Positions 1 to 8,013 of a DNA stretch of 64,000 nt are shown piece by piece. This stretch comes from Bin87 sp965221295. Lineage in GTDB: Bacteria > Chloroflexota > Dehalococcoidia > Lucifugimonadales > UBA3495. The position numbers and the translations under genes are program-made. The number at the start of each line of letters is the position of its first letter. The first letter of the stretch is position 1. The notes under the pieces are model-generated. The model did not search any database. It was not told the origin of the DNA and worked only from the letters and a program-made list of their open reading frames with translations. The stretch spans positions 434,001 to 498,000 of the forward strand of contig OZ244879.1 of NCBI GenBank assembly GCA_965221295.1, read 5' to 3'.

Positions 1-531
1 TTTCACGGCGCCAGCGGCCGAACCGCCGGGTTCGCGGCGCTGGACTGGAGCCAGGTGAAGGATTTCACGCTGCTAACCTACGGCGGGTTGATGTTCATCG
101 GCGGTTCCACGGCTTCGGTGGCGGGCGGAATCAAGGTGAATACCGTTGCCGTGCTGCTGGTGGCGGCCCGTTCGGCCGCGCTGCGGCATCCGCGAACCGA
201 GGTGTTTCGACGCGAGATCGGCGCGGCGCTGGTCGCCCGAGCCCTGATGGTGGCTTTGATCTCCGTCGGCTACCTCGGCGTCGTGGTTCCAATATTGACC
301 TATACCGACCCGCACATCAATTTTGAAATGCTGATGTTCGAAGCCGTTTCCGCCTTCGGCACCAACGGAATGTCCACTGGGGTATCGGCCGACCTGAGCC
401 CGGTCGGGTCTATAATATTCATGGTGACCATGCTGGCCGGGCGAATTGGGCCGCTAACATTGGTCATGCTGTTGGCTCCCCGGGAGGAAGCGTCCTACCG
501 TTATCCCGAAGAACCCGTTAGAATTGGGTAG
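1..531 (+). CDS. trkH: TrkH/KtrB-family potassium uptake membrane subunit (C-terminal part)
   Basis: The frame is open from the first base, so the gene begins outside the window. Members of this family form the K+-conducting membrane subunit, with four pore loops gated by a cytoplasmic RCK ring. Two pore loops are visible: RTAGF at bases 19-33 and FGTNGMSTG at bases 355-381, separated by hydrophobic helices. The protein ends in a short charged tail. The NAD-binding partner starts 5 bases downstream on the same strand, the usual arrangement. Only about 176 residues of a family normally 430-490 long are present. Confidence 0.9.
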   Translation, partial: FHGASGRTAGFAALDWSQVKDFTLLTYGGLMFIGGSTASVAGGIKVNTVAVLLVAARSAALRHPRTEVFRREIGAALVARALMVALISVGYLGVVVPILTYTDPHINFEMLMFEAVSAFGTNGMSTGVSADLSPVGSIIFMVTMLAGRIGPLTLVMLLAPREEASYRYPEEPVRIG

Positions 532-536
532 CAACC

Positions 537-1193
537 ATGGGACATCAAGTCTGTGTCATCGGCCTGGGTCGATTCGGCGCCAAATTGGCGACAACCCTGT
601 TCCAATCCCAGCACGAAGTTCTGGCCATAGACCAGGACGACCTGAAAGTGCAATCGATGCTGGGGCGGGTCACCTACGCGGTTGAGGCCGACGCGACCAG
701 CGAAACGACGCTGCGGGACTTGGGCATAGCCGACATGGATGTCGCCGTGGTTGCCTTGGGCAGCCAAGTTCAATCCAGCATCATCACCACCATGCTGCTC
801 AAAATGATGGGGCTGCCCTTTGTCATCGCCCGCGCCACCGACACGCGGCACGCCGAGATCCTGCACCGGGTTGGAGCCGACAAGGTGATCTTTCCCGAAG
901 AAGAGGCTGCCGTGCGCGCCGCCAGCCTGGACCTGACCCCCAATTCCATCGACTTCATCGGCATCACCGAAACCGACGGGATCCACAAGCTGCGTCCACC
1001 GGAGCGAATGCGCGGGCGCAGCCTGCGGGAGGCGGGTTTGGGCGCCGACCACGGCCACCGGCTCATTACCATGGTGATACAACGCGGCCACGAGTACATC
1101 ATAAATCCCGACGAAAGCGAAATAATCGGCGACGGCGACATCCTGGTTGTTGCCGGCAGCCACGAGCAGATCGCCAGTACCTTCGAGCGATGA
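537..1193 (+). CDS. trkA: TrkA/KtrA-family K+ channel regulatory protein (RCK domain)
   Basis: This is the cytoplasmic regulatory subunit of a Trk/Ktr potassium uptake system, which binds NAD(H) or ATP and gates the TrkH pore. The N-terminus has a Rossmann nucleotide-binding motif, GLGRFG, at about residues 9-14, followed by the acidic end of strand 2 (AIDQDD). The RCK_N domain covers about residues 1-120 and a TrkA_C domain about 135-218. At 218 aa it has one RCK unit (KtrA size), not the doubled TrkA of enterobacteria. It follows the trkH end by 5 bases, so the two are co-transcribed. Confidence 0.93.
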   Translation: MGHQVCVIGLGRFGAKLATTLFQSQHEVLAIDQDDLKVQSMLGRVTYAVEADATSETTLRDLGIADMDVAVVALGSQVQSSIITTMLLKMMGLPFVIARATDTRHAEILHRVGADKVIFPEEEAAVRAASLDLTPNSIDFIGITETDGIHKLRPPERMRGRSLREAGLGADHGHRLITMVIQRGHEYIINPDESEIIGDGDILVVAGSHEQIASTFER

Positions 1194-1226
1194 TCACGCG
1201 CCAACCTCCTCCTGCGGTGAACGCCA

Positions 1227-2063
1227 ATGCCTGACCGAATCGGTTACCTGGGTCCTCCGGGAACCTACACCGAGCAAGCGGCCCTGCTGTACGCTCCGAA
1301 TGCCGAGTTGACGCCCTATGCCACCATCAGCGCCGTGGGCTCCGCCGTCGTAGCTGACGAGTTGGATTCCGGCGTGGTGCCCATCGAAAATAGCCTGGAA
1401 GGTTCGGTCACGTTTACCCTCGACCTATTGATCGCCCAGTCGGGACTGTCAATCAGGAACGAAGTCGTCATCCCCATTGACCACTACCTGGTAGCGCCAC
1501 CCGGAGTGTCGGCAGACTCAGTTGAGGTGATCTACTCCCATCCGCAGGCGCTGGCCCAGTGCCGTTCCTATCTGGGGGAGCATTTCCCCACCGTGGCGCG
1601 TGAAGCGTCGCTGAGCACGGTGGCCGCGGTCATCGACATGCAATCCAGCCGGGTCCCAGCCGCGGCCATCTGCCCCCAACGCGCGACCGAGATCTACGAC
1701 GTTCGCATCCTGGACCAAAGCATCCAGGACAACTCCACCAACCAGACCCGTTTCGTGGCCCTGGCCCATGACGACCATCCGCCCACGGGTCACGACCGCA
1801 CGTCCATCAGTTTCGCCTTCGCTGTGGATCGGCCGGGCAGCTTGTATCACGCCATTGGAGAGTTCGCCGAGCGCAACATCAACCTGGTCAAGATTGAAAG
1901 CCGCCCCACCAAGCGGGAACTGGGACGGTATGTTTTCCTGATTGACTGCGAGGGCCACCGGGAAGAACCCGATGTGGCCAATGCGCTGCGCAGCCTCAGC
2001 GCGTACGCCGACACTTTCAAGATACTGGGTTCGTATCCGTGCTGGGAGCCTGCGGGCGAATGA
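1227..2063 (+). CDS. pheA: Prephenate dehydratase with ACT domain
   Basis: Converts prephenate to phenylpyruvate in phenylalanine biosynthesis. The N-terminus carries the family signature YLGPPGTYTEQAA, and the catalytic TRF motif lies in NSTNQTRFVAL at about residues 171-181. A C-terminal ACT domain (about 195-270) contains the ESRP phenylalanine-binding motif, so feedback inhibition by Phe is expected. The length of 278 aa matches monofunctional enzymes; there is no fused chorismate mutase. The gene lies 33 bases after trkA and 9 bases before the signal peptidase gene, suggesting a mixed-function transcription unit. Confidence 0.95.
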   Translation: MPDRIGYLGPPGTYTEQAALLYAPNAELTPYATISAVGSAVVADELDSGVVPIENSLEGSVTFTLDLLIAQSGLSIRNEVVIPIDHYLVAPPGVSADSVEVIYSHPQALAQCRSYLGEHFPTVAREASLSTVAAVIDMQSSRVPAAAICPQRATEIYDVRILDQSIQDNSTNQTRFVALAHDDHPPTGHDRTSISFAFAVDRPGSLYHAIGEFAERNINLVKIESRPTKRELGRYVFLIDCEGHREEPDVANALRSLSAYADTFKILGSYPCWEPAGE

Positions 2064-2072
2064 CCAACCACC

Positions 2073-2573
2073 ATGGGCCTGTTCCACACCGCGACGTTGC
2101 TGGCCGCCGGCATCCGAACTTTCCTAACTAGCTCGAACTTTCGCGTCGAAGGCAACAGCATGATGCCAGGGCTGCGCCACGGGGACCTGCTGCACGTGTT
2201 GCCGACTTGCTGGACTCGGGGCGGGTTTGAACGCGGCGCGGTGGTGGTGGCCAAATCTCCGGTAGCCGACGGCGCTTATTGGGTGAAGCGCGTGGTCGGC
2301 CTGCCGGGCGAGTTCGTGACCGTATCCGAAGACGGCGGGGCGCTCATCAACGATGCGCCGCTGCCAGAACCCTACCGCGCCGGAGTCGCCGGCCGACAGC
2401 GGCGCTCGCCGCCTTGGTGGTGCGACGACCACGAATACTTCCTGATGGGCGACAACCGAGCGGAGAGCGACGACAGCCGCCGGTACGGCCCGCTGCCAAT
2501 GCGCGCGATTATCGGGCGGGTGTGGTTCCGCTGGCCGCGCTGGCGCGCCCCAGCCGCAGGGTCGCGCAGATGA
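2073..2573 (+). CDS. lepB: Signal peptidase I (S26)
   Basis: Type I signal peptidase, which cleaves signal peptides of exported proteins at the membrane. The catalytic serine lies in GNSMMPG (Ser29) and the general-base lysine in VKRVVGLPGE (Lys72). Box E motifs GDN (126-128) and SDDSR (132-136) are intact. A single weakly hydrophobic N-terminal segment (about residues 5-19) would be the anchor. At 166 aa it is a compact form of the family. Its stop overlaps the start of the next gene as ATGA, implying translational coupling. Confidence 0.9.
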   Translation: MGLFHTATLLAAGIRTFLTSSNFRVEGNSMMPGLRHGDLLHVLPTCWTRGGFERGAVVVAKSPVADGAYWVKRVVGLPGEFVTVSEDGGALINDAPLPEPYRAGVAGRQRRSPPWWCDDHEYFLMGDNRAESDDSRRYGPLPMRAIIGRVWFRWPRWRAPAAGSRR

Positions 2574-3544
2574 ACCCGATCCGGGTCTCAGAGAGGGTCT
2601 CCGGATGGATCGGCGGCATCTCCTGGTTATTGAGACTCAACCGGCGCCTGGAAGCGTGGGCCGCCCGATGGCGTCCGGTGCGAGTAATCCTGGCCACGCT
2701 GGCCGCGATAACCCAAAACGACGCGCAACAACTCAATGCCGGCGTAGCCTACTACGGCATGGTGGCGCTGATCCCGGTGTCCCTTGCGCTGCTACAGTTG
2801 ATTGGTCTGGCCATTGGCAAGGAGCAATCGGTGGCCTGGTTCCAAACCTGGTCGTCCCAGGCGCTGCCCTACGGCGTAGGCTTGGGCGAGGAGCTGACTT
2901 CCCAGGACTTCACCATCGTCGGGGTAACGTGGGTTTTTGCGCTGGCCGGTTTGTTGTGGGGATCCTACAAACTGTTCGGTTCTGTTGGGGTGGTGGTCAA
3001 CCGAATGTGGGGCATTGCGCCGGCCCAAGTGGGCATCTTTGGCAAGACTCGGCAGTTTCTGTTGATGAGCTCCACCGCCATCGCGCTGCTGTTGTCCAGC
3101 ATCTTCACCTACCTGGTGTCCGATGACCTGGCCCCGTGGGCGTTGCGTCAGTTGGGTCTGACTGGCTGGAGGGACACCCTGGTATCCACCGCCGTTTTTG
3201 GCTGGTGGTCCAACGTGATCGCCGGGATGTTGGCCGGCGCGGCCTTCCTGATCATTTACCGTTACGTGCCGGAACGTCCCGTCCGTTGGCGGTGGGCAGT
3301 GATTGGCGCCGGCGTGGCGGGCGTGGCCCTGCAGATGGTCAACAGTGGCGTCGCGATCTTCATCGCGTACTTGGCGCCGTCCCATTTGTTGTACGGCCCG
3401 CTGGCGTCGGTACTGCTGGTTCTGGTCTGGCTGTTCGCGTCGTCGGTCACGCTGGCGTCAGGCGCGGCGGTGTCGGCCTACGGTCAGCGCGTCTATGACG
3501 GAGACGGCCCAACGCCCGGACCGGGTTGGTTCCTGGGAGCCTGA
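2570..3544 (+). CDS. YihY/BrkB-family integral membrane protein
   Basis: Polytopic membrane protein of the YihY/virulence-factor BrkB family; transport function is proposed for the family but not established. The conserved region runs from LAAITQNDAQQLNAGVAYYG through six hydrophobic helices to a short cytoplasmic tail. The ATG at 2570, overlapping the signal peptidase stop, was chosen: the frame stays open further upstream, but that part is a shadow of lepB. The product is 324 aa. It is the last gene of the + strand block and converges on the 3628-3897 gene. Confidence 0.85.
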   Translation: MNPIRVSERVSGWIGGISWLLRLNRRLEAWAARWRPVRVILATLAAITQNDAQQLNAGVAYYGMVALIPVSLALLQLIGLAIGKEQSVAWFQTWSSQALPYGVGLGEELTSQDFTIVGVTWVFALAGLLWGSYKLFGSVGVVVNRMWGIAPAQVGIFGKTRQFLLMSSTAIALLLSSIFTYLVSDDLAPWALRQLGLTGWRDTLVSTAVFGWWSNVIAGMLAGAAFLIIYRYVPERPVRWRWAVIGAGVAGVALQMVNSGVAIFIAYLAPSHLLYGPLASVLLVLVWLFASSVTLASGAAVSAYGQRVYDGDGPTPGPGWFLGA

Positions 3545-3627
3545 CGCGCCAACTGGCCGCCGGTCACAACAAGCCGGGCGAAACTCCCTGTTGAACGTCG
3601 CTCCGCTGGGCAGCCGTCACCGGCGGG

Positions 3628-3897
3628 TTACAGTTTCCAGAAACTGCCGACCTGGCAGACGATGTCCACCTTGTTGATGGATTCCGCTGGCCATCCCACC
3701 ATGTTCAGCCAGTCTTCAAAGTGAGACTGTTCAACGGCTTCGCATTCTGAGATCAACCGGCCGTTTTCCAGGTCTCCGTACACCTTGAGGATCGTGGTCC
3801 GCCGGTCGGGGCGCCATTTGCGAACGGCGTCAAGCTTGCTACGAAAGTCTTCTTCCGTGATGCCCGGGATGTTATGAACGGCAATGAATCGCGCCAT
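3628..3897 (-). CDS. Small conserved hypothetical protein, likely dimeric alpha/beta fold
   Basis: An 89-aa cytoplasmic protein starting MARFIAVHNIPG, with alternating strand/helix pattern resembling small ferredoxin-like proteins such as DUF4242 or DUF3303 members. No catalytic motif is recognised. It lies 54 bases downstream of a MaoC-type hydratase gene on the same strand and is probably co-transcribed with it, so a role beside that acyl-CoA hydratase pair is possible but unproven. The family assignment is tentative. Confidence 0.6.
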   Translation of the reverse strand: MARFIAVHNIPGITEEDFRSKLDAVRKWRPDRRTTILKVYGDLENGRLISECEAVEQSHFEDWLNMVGWPAESINKVDIVCQVGSFWKL

Positions 3898-3951
3898 TGT
3901 GTCAAGCTCCGTATTCCTGGATTCCGGGTTGCGCCGGGACGACGGGGGAGG

Positions 3952-4512
3952 TCAGTCGGCCGGCGGCGCGAAGGGATAGGGGATTGGCGGGCCATTCCGC
4001 AACGGCAGCGCCACGGTAGCGGAGCCGGGCATGCTCTCTATGCCGTCCTGGGTCTTCATGCCGATCTCCAGTTCGATGAGCCCCATTTGGTTCTTTTCGT
4101 ACTTGCCGGTAACCTTTCCCCACATGATGAGGATGTCCCCAGGGACCAGCATCGCCCGGTGCTCAAATCGAGCCTTCCACGGCCAGCCATTGGGCAGCGT
4201 CCAGTCTTTCAGGTACTGGGGCACCACGCTTTGCTTCCACGAGCCATGGACCAGGATGCTGGGGTTCCGGTCGTGGTTCAGGCCGAAGTCCAGATCGTAG
4301 TGAATCCGGTGGAAGTTCTCAATAGCCGCGCTCCACCGAAAGAGGTGAGTCGGCGTCGGCTTGTAGATATACTTGGGCAGTTCGTCGCCCTCGTTTACGT
4401 CCTCGTAGTAGATCTGGGCTTTGTCGCGGAGCCCGTCGGCGTCGGGTCGCTCATTGCGCCGCCAGATCTCCTCCGGTTCCATGTTGAGGAGGTCGTCAAG
4501 CAACGTGGTCAT
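3952..4512 (-). CDS. MaoC/HTD2-like hot-dog hydratase, C-terminal-type subunit
   Basis: A 186-aa single hot-dog domain protein of the MaoC superfamily, which adds water to enoyl-CoA thioesters. The segment NFHRIHYD followed about 15 residues later by ILVHGSWKQ corresponds to the hydratase motif and the HG dipeptide; the HRIHYD form is that of mesaconyl-CoA hydratase/HTD2-like members. In those sequences an Asn replaces the classical Asp of R-specific hydratases. It follows the partner MaoC-type gene by 62 bases, so the two probably form a heteromeric enzyme. The substrate cannot be told. Confidence 0.78.
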   Translation of the reverse strand: MTTLLDDLLNMEPEEIWRRNERPDADGLRDKAQIYYEDVNEGDELPKYIYKPTPTHLFRWSAAIENFHRIHYDLDFGLNHDRNPSILVHGSWKQSVVPQYLKDWTLPNGWPWKARFEHRAMLVPGDILIMWGKVTGKYEKNQMGLIELEIGMKTQDGIESMPGSATVALPLRNGPPIPYPFAPPAD

Positions 4513-4574
4513 AACGTCTCTCCGGTGGTTGGGGTTTGTAGCGCCTTTCGTGGGCGCGCGTTGTCTGGCGCCGG

Positions 4575-5129
4575 TCAGCGCCGGATGGTCGACGCCCGCG
4601 TGATGCAGAGCGTCACATCATTCTGGTTCCAGTAGCGCGTTTCCCGGGTGATGATGAGGAACGGCGTTCCGTCGCGGCCCAGCCGCTCGCGGATGTCCGA
4701 GTAACTGTTCTGGAAGTAGACCTTGTCGCCGATGCTGGGGTAGGCGTACACCTCGATCTCGTTGCCAGCGTTGAGTACCCGCACCAGGTTGGTGGGAACC
4801 GGCGGCAGTTCGCCGGGTCTGGCCACCGACCCGATGCCGTCGGACTCGGGATTCTCCTCGAACGCGGCGGTGATGGGGTCGCCCATGTCCGGTCGGATGC
4901 GGCTGGCCAGGTAGCTGACCATGATGGGAGGGGCGATCAACTGGCCGTAGCGAGTGGACTTGGCGAAGTCATCATCCCAATAGCGCGGGTCGGGGTCCAT
5001 CAGCGCCTGGGTGAACCGGCGCATGTACTCGCCGTCCACCAGGCCCCAAGATTCGACGATCTCCCCGCTGACGCCGATCATCGCTTGAACTTCCGGTGTC
5101 AGCGCGGTGGGTGGGGCTTGTTGTGTCAT
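4575..5129 (-). CDS. FAS1-like/MaoC N-terminal-type hot-dog protein (partner subunit)
   Basis: A 184-aa hot-dog protein like the N-terminal half of double hot-dog hydratases (FAS1-like dehydratase domain), for example YWDDDFAKSTRYGQLIAPPI. It lacks an obvious D-x-N-x-x-H catalytic motif, as is usual for the non-catalytic half. The frame extends upstream to 5198, but the internal ATG at 5129 (MTQQAPP) was chosen because conserved sequence begins after it. It is first in a three-gene - strand unit with the HTD2-like gene and the 89-aa protein. Two-gene MaoC pairs of this kind act on CoA esters in acid, sterol or C5-dicarboxylate metabolism; which applies here is unknown. Confidence 0.75.
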   Translation of the reverse strand: MTQQAPPTALTPEVQAMIGVSGEIVESWGLVDGEYMRRFTQALMDPDPRYWDDDFAKSTRYGQLIAPPIMVSYLASRIRPDMGDPITAAFEENPESDGIGSVARPGELPPVPTNLVRVLNAGNEIEVYAYPSIGDKVYFQNSYSDIRERLGRDGTPFLIITRETRYWNQNDVTLCITRASTIRR

Positions 5130-5259
5130 GACAAAACGCTCCGAATTTGCGGATGCTGAACTGCAGGCAAGCCTAGCGCAGGCTGCCCGGTTCGTCAATT
5201 TGGGCCGGCTATCGCGCTTGCCAACTGGTAGTCTCGCTAGCTGGGTGGGCGGAGCAGAC

Positions 5260-6132
5260 GGTCATGGCGAAGAACGACGGTGACGCGGCAATCCCGATGC
5301 CGGGGCGAACGGGCGCCGGGGTGGAGCGGAGGCGAACCGCCGTTAGATGCGACCGACGAGATTGCCGCGCTTCGCTCGCAATGACAGTTAAGGGTGGGCT
5401 CGCAATGACAGTCAAGGAAGGGTTCGCGATGACAGCAATTGTCATTGCGAGGAGCGCCAGCGACGCGGCAATCCCGATGCCGGGGCGAACGGGCGTTAGT
5501 TGCGGTCGACGAGATTGCCGCGGCCTTCGGCCTCGCAATGACAGTTAAGGAAGGGCCCGCAATGACAGCAACTGTCATTGCGAGGAGCGCCAGCGACGCG
5601 GCAATCCCGATGCCGGGGCGAACGGGCGCCGGGGTGGAGCGGAGGCGAACCGCCGTTAGATGCGACCGACGAGATTGCCGCGCTTCGCTCGCAATGACAG
5701 ACCGGGGGTTCGCAATGACAGCAACTGTTTTGAGAGTCAAGAGGCATTGCTGGCGCTTGGGGTAGTGGGGACGCTGGCGCCACCCATCTGTCATTGCGAG
5801 GAGCGCCAGCGACGCGGCAATCTCGACGCTTGGTCGAACGGGCGCCGGGGTGGAGCGGAGGCGAACCGCCGTTAGATGCGACCGACGAGATTGCCGCGCT
5901 TCGCTCGCAATGACAGACCGGGGGTTCGCAATGACAGCAACTGTTTTGAGAGTCAAGAGGCATTGCTGGCGCTTGGGGTAGTGGGGACGCTGGCGCCACC
6001 CATCTGTCATTGCGAGGAGCGCCAGCGACGCGGCAATCTCGACGCTTGGTCGAACGGGCGCCGGGGTGGAGCGGAGGCGAACCGCCGTTAGATGCGACCG
6101 ACGAGATTGCCGCGCTTCGCTCGCAATGACAG
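5260..6132. repeat. Cluster of five REP/MITE-like palindromic elements
   Basis: Five elements at about 5260-5387, 5440-5544, 5573-5700, 5789-5916 and 6005-6132. Four are 128 bp and one is 105 bp. Each starts TGTCATTGCGAGGAGC..GACGCGGCAATC (the first copy is degraded, TCATGGCGA) and ends GATTGCCGCG..GCTCGCAATGACAG. The two ends are imperfect inverted complements around a GC-rich centre. Spacers carry stray partial copies of CGCAATGACAG. The frame is open across much of the cluster on both strands, but the translations just repeat with the DNA and are not taken as genes. No transposase is present, so mobilisation would need an enzyme elsewhere. Confidence 0.88.
5660..6091. repeat. Perfect 216-bp tandem duplication inside the palindromic cluster
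   Basis: Bases 5660-5875 and 5876-6091 read as the same 216-bp sequence, and a third partial copy continues to about 6132. The unit holds one whole 128-bp palindromic element plus an 88-bp spacer that includes GTTTTGAGAGTCAAGAGG. Identity suggests very recent amplification or gene conversion. The same spacer motif, in inverted orientation, recurs near 48470-48490 in the second cluster. Confidence 0.9.
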
Positions 6133-6229
6133 ACCTGAGGTTGCGCACTGCGAGGCTGAAGGTTGCGCACTGACCAGACGGGGCAGCGCCCAGAGGCTGA
6201 TTGCGAGGGGAAGGTGGATGTCCGCGAGA

Positions 6230-7159
6230 TTACCGGCCGTAGGTTCGCTTCAACGCCGCTTTCAGCTCGTCCGTTGTGAAACGGTACTCCTGCGTTCCCA
6301 TCTGCTGAATCACGAAGTGGGCGCAAGCGGAGCCAATCTGCGCGGCCCGTTCCAGGCCATCGCCACGCATGAGACCCAGGATCAGGCCGCCACGAAACGC
6401 GTCGCCGGCGCCGGTGGGATCCACCACTTTGTCGGTGGCTACGCTGGGGACTACCACCTCGCCTTCGGCGGTGGTGATCCTCGTTCCCTGCTCTCCCAGG
6501 GTGGTCACCAGCGAGCCGGCCAACTCAATGAGCCCGCCCTTGTCGAGGCCCGTGCGCTCCGAAATCAACGCCATTTCGTAATCGTTGGCCACCACCAGGT
6601 CGCTGTTGCCGATGCACTGGGTCAACCCCTCGGCGTCCCACGCTGGCAGGGATTGTCCCGGATCGAAAATGGTGTAGACGCCGGCCTTCTTTCCGTCGGC
6701 GGTGAAGTTGGACATATCGGTGAGGTTGCCCGGACTGACGATGCTGATGGCTCCCGAGGGGTCAATTTGGCTGAAGTCGAACCCAGCCGGCTCCTTCATG
6801 GCTCCGGGGTTGAACCCCGTGATCTGGTTGTCAGACAGGTCGGTGACGATGAATGCCGACGCGGTGGCTTCGTCCTCGACAATGCGAATGTCGTCGGTGG
6901 GGATGCCGTATTCCTCCAGCCGGGTGAAGTAATCCCGGTAGTCATGTCCAATGGCCGCGATGACCCGGGGCGCCTGTCCCAGCATCGCCAGTGAGTAGGC
7001 GATATTGCCGGCTGTTCCGCCGAAGTAGGCGTTGAACCCGTTGACCGTGAAGCTCAGGTTGATTTGGTGCAGCCGATCGGGCATGATGTGGTCGCCGAAA
7101 CGTCCGGGAAACGTCATGATGCGGTCAATGGCCAGCGACCCGGAGACTAAAATTTCCAT
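6230..7159 (-). CDS. PfkB-family sugar/nucleoside kinase
   Basis: A 309-aa kinase of the ribokinase/PfkB superfamily, transferring ATP phosphate to a sugar or nucleoside hydroxyl. The N-terminal strand ILVSGSLAID, the GG motif in NAYFGGTAGNIAYSLAMLG and the signature DPTGAGDAFRGG near residue 250 (catalytic Asp, anion hole) are all present. The sequence is closer to adenosine kinase-like members than to phosphofructokinase, but substrate is not certain. GAGG lies about 10 bases before the ATG. The DUF192 gene ends 82 bases upstream on the same strand. Confidence 0.88.
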   Translation of the reverse strand: MEILVSGSLAIDRIMTFPGRFGDHIMPDRLHQINLSFTVNGFNAYFGGTAGNIAYSLAMLGQAPRVIAAIGHDYRDYFTRLEEYGIPTDDIRIVEDEATASAFIVTDLSDNQITGFNPGAMKEPAGFDFSQIDPSGAISIVSPGNLTDMSNFTADGKKAGVYTIFDPGQSLPAWDAEGLTQCIGNSDLVVANDYEMALISERTGLDKGGLIELAGSLVTTLGEQGTRITTAEGEVVVPSVATDKVVDPTGAGDAFRGGLILGLMRGDGLERAAQIGSACAHFVIQQMGTQEYRFTTDELKAALKRTYGR

Positions 7160-7241
7160 TTGCTGTATTTCCTCGTTTTTGTTTGATGTTCGTACTGTTG
7201 GCAGTCGGCCCGTTGGTCCTCTGGGTGAAACGGGGTTGAAG

Positions 7242-8003
7242 TCAGCAACCCCACCGGCCGGCGATGCTGCCCGCGAACTCCACTAAGCCGCCCGCCGCTA
7301 TGCCATGCCGCGCCGCCTGTCCGGCGTTCAGTTCCAGGACGAACCGCACCAACCCTGCGGATGGGTACAGCTCCAATTGGTCGCGGGGAGTGTCCAGCGG
7401 AGGATTCGGCACGTCCGCGGTTACGCCGGCCACGGTGCAATCCGAACGGATCCACACCATGTCCAGCGGAAAGTGCATGTTGGGCATCCAGAAACTACGC
7501 GCCGCGTCCTCTTCGAAGACAAACAACATGCCGCGGTCAGCGTCCATTGCCAATCGGCCTGATAATCCCTGCGTCCGTTCCGCCGGGGTCTGCGCCAGAT
7601 CGAGCTGGAACACGGCGCCGCCGACGCGCGCCAGAGGAGCGTCCGGCAGTGGCGTGGCCATGGGTTCCGGAGTCGGCGAAGGCGCTGGAGTGGGAGCCGG
7701 AGTATGGGTCGGCGCAACGGTCGGCGTGGCCATGGGCGGCCCCTCAACGGCCGTTGGGGTCGGGTCCACAATCATGGTCGCCGTCGGCGCTGGGGTTGCG
7801 GTTGTGGCCCTCGGAGAGGATGTCGGAACGAGCGTGGGAGTCGCCGCCGCCGATACCGGGTTGGCCAGAAGGGTTGGAGCCGTGGCGGCCGGAGGCGGCG
7901 CCGGGTCGCCGCAGGCTGCCAGCGCCGGCAGCAGGGCCAACAGCAAGGCCGCGGCCAATTGCGTCAGCCTCGGCGCGCCCGCCGACCTGAGCGGAGGGTT
8001 CAA
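7242..8003 (-). CDS. DUF192 lipoprotein with Pro/Thr-rich linker
   Basis: A predicted surface lipoprotein: n-region with Arg, hydrophobic stretch LAAALLLALLPALAAC with a lipobox ending in Cys, then about 90 residues rich in Pro, Thr and Ala, then a DUF192 domain (TPAERTQGLSGR, then MLFVFEEDAARSFWMPNM). DUF192 proteins are small extracytoplasmic beta proteins of unknown role. The TTG at 8003 was chosen: the first ATG (8105) would overlap the upstream aldolase gene by 92 bases, whereas TTG gives a good lipoprotein signal and lies 10 bases after the aldolase stop. Start choice is an inference. Confidence 0.8.
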   Translation of the reverse strand: MNPPLRSAGAPRLTQLAAALLLALLPALAACGDPAPPPAATAPTLLANPVSAAATPTLVPTSSPRATTATPAPTATMIVDPTPTAVEGPPMATPTVAPTHTPAPTPAPSPTPEPMATPLPDAPLARVGGAVFQLDLAQTPAERTQGLSGRLAMDADRGMLFVFEEDAARSFWMPNMHFPLDMVWIRSDCTVAGVTADVPNPPLDTPRDQLELYPSAGLVRFVLELNAGQAARHGIAAGGLVEFAGSIAGRWGC

Positions 8004-8013
8004 AGCGCCGACC

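Noticed and set aside
5573..6132. Possible CRISPR array
   Set aside because: The repeats are 105-128 bp with inverted ends, the intervals are not unique 25-45-bp spacers, and two intervals are identical; no cas genes are near.
5237..6326. Long open frames through the palindromic-repeat cluster (up to 303 codons)
   Set aside because: The translations repeat with the DNA units, have no ribosome site or family motif, and occur on both strands.
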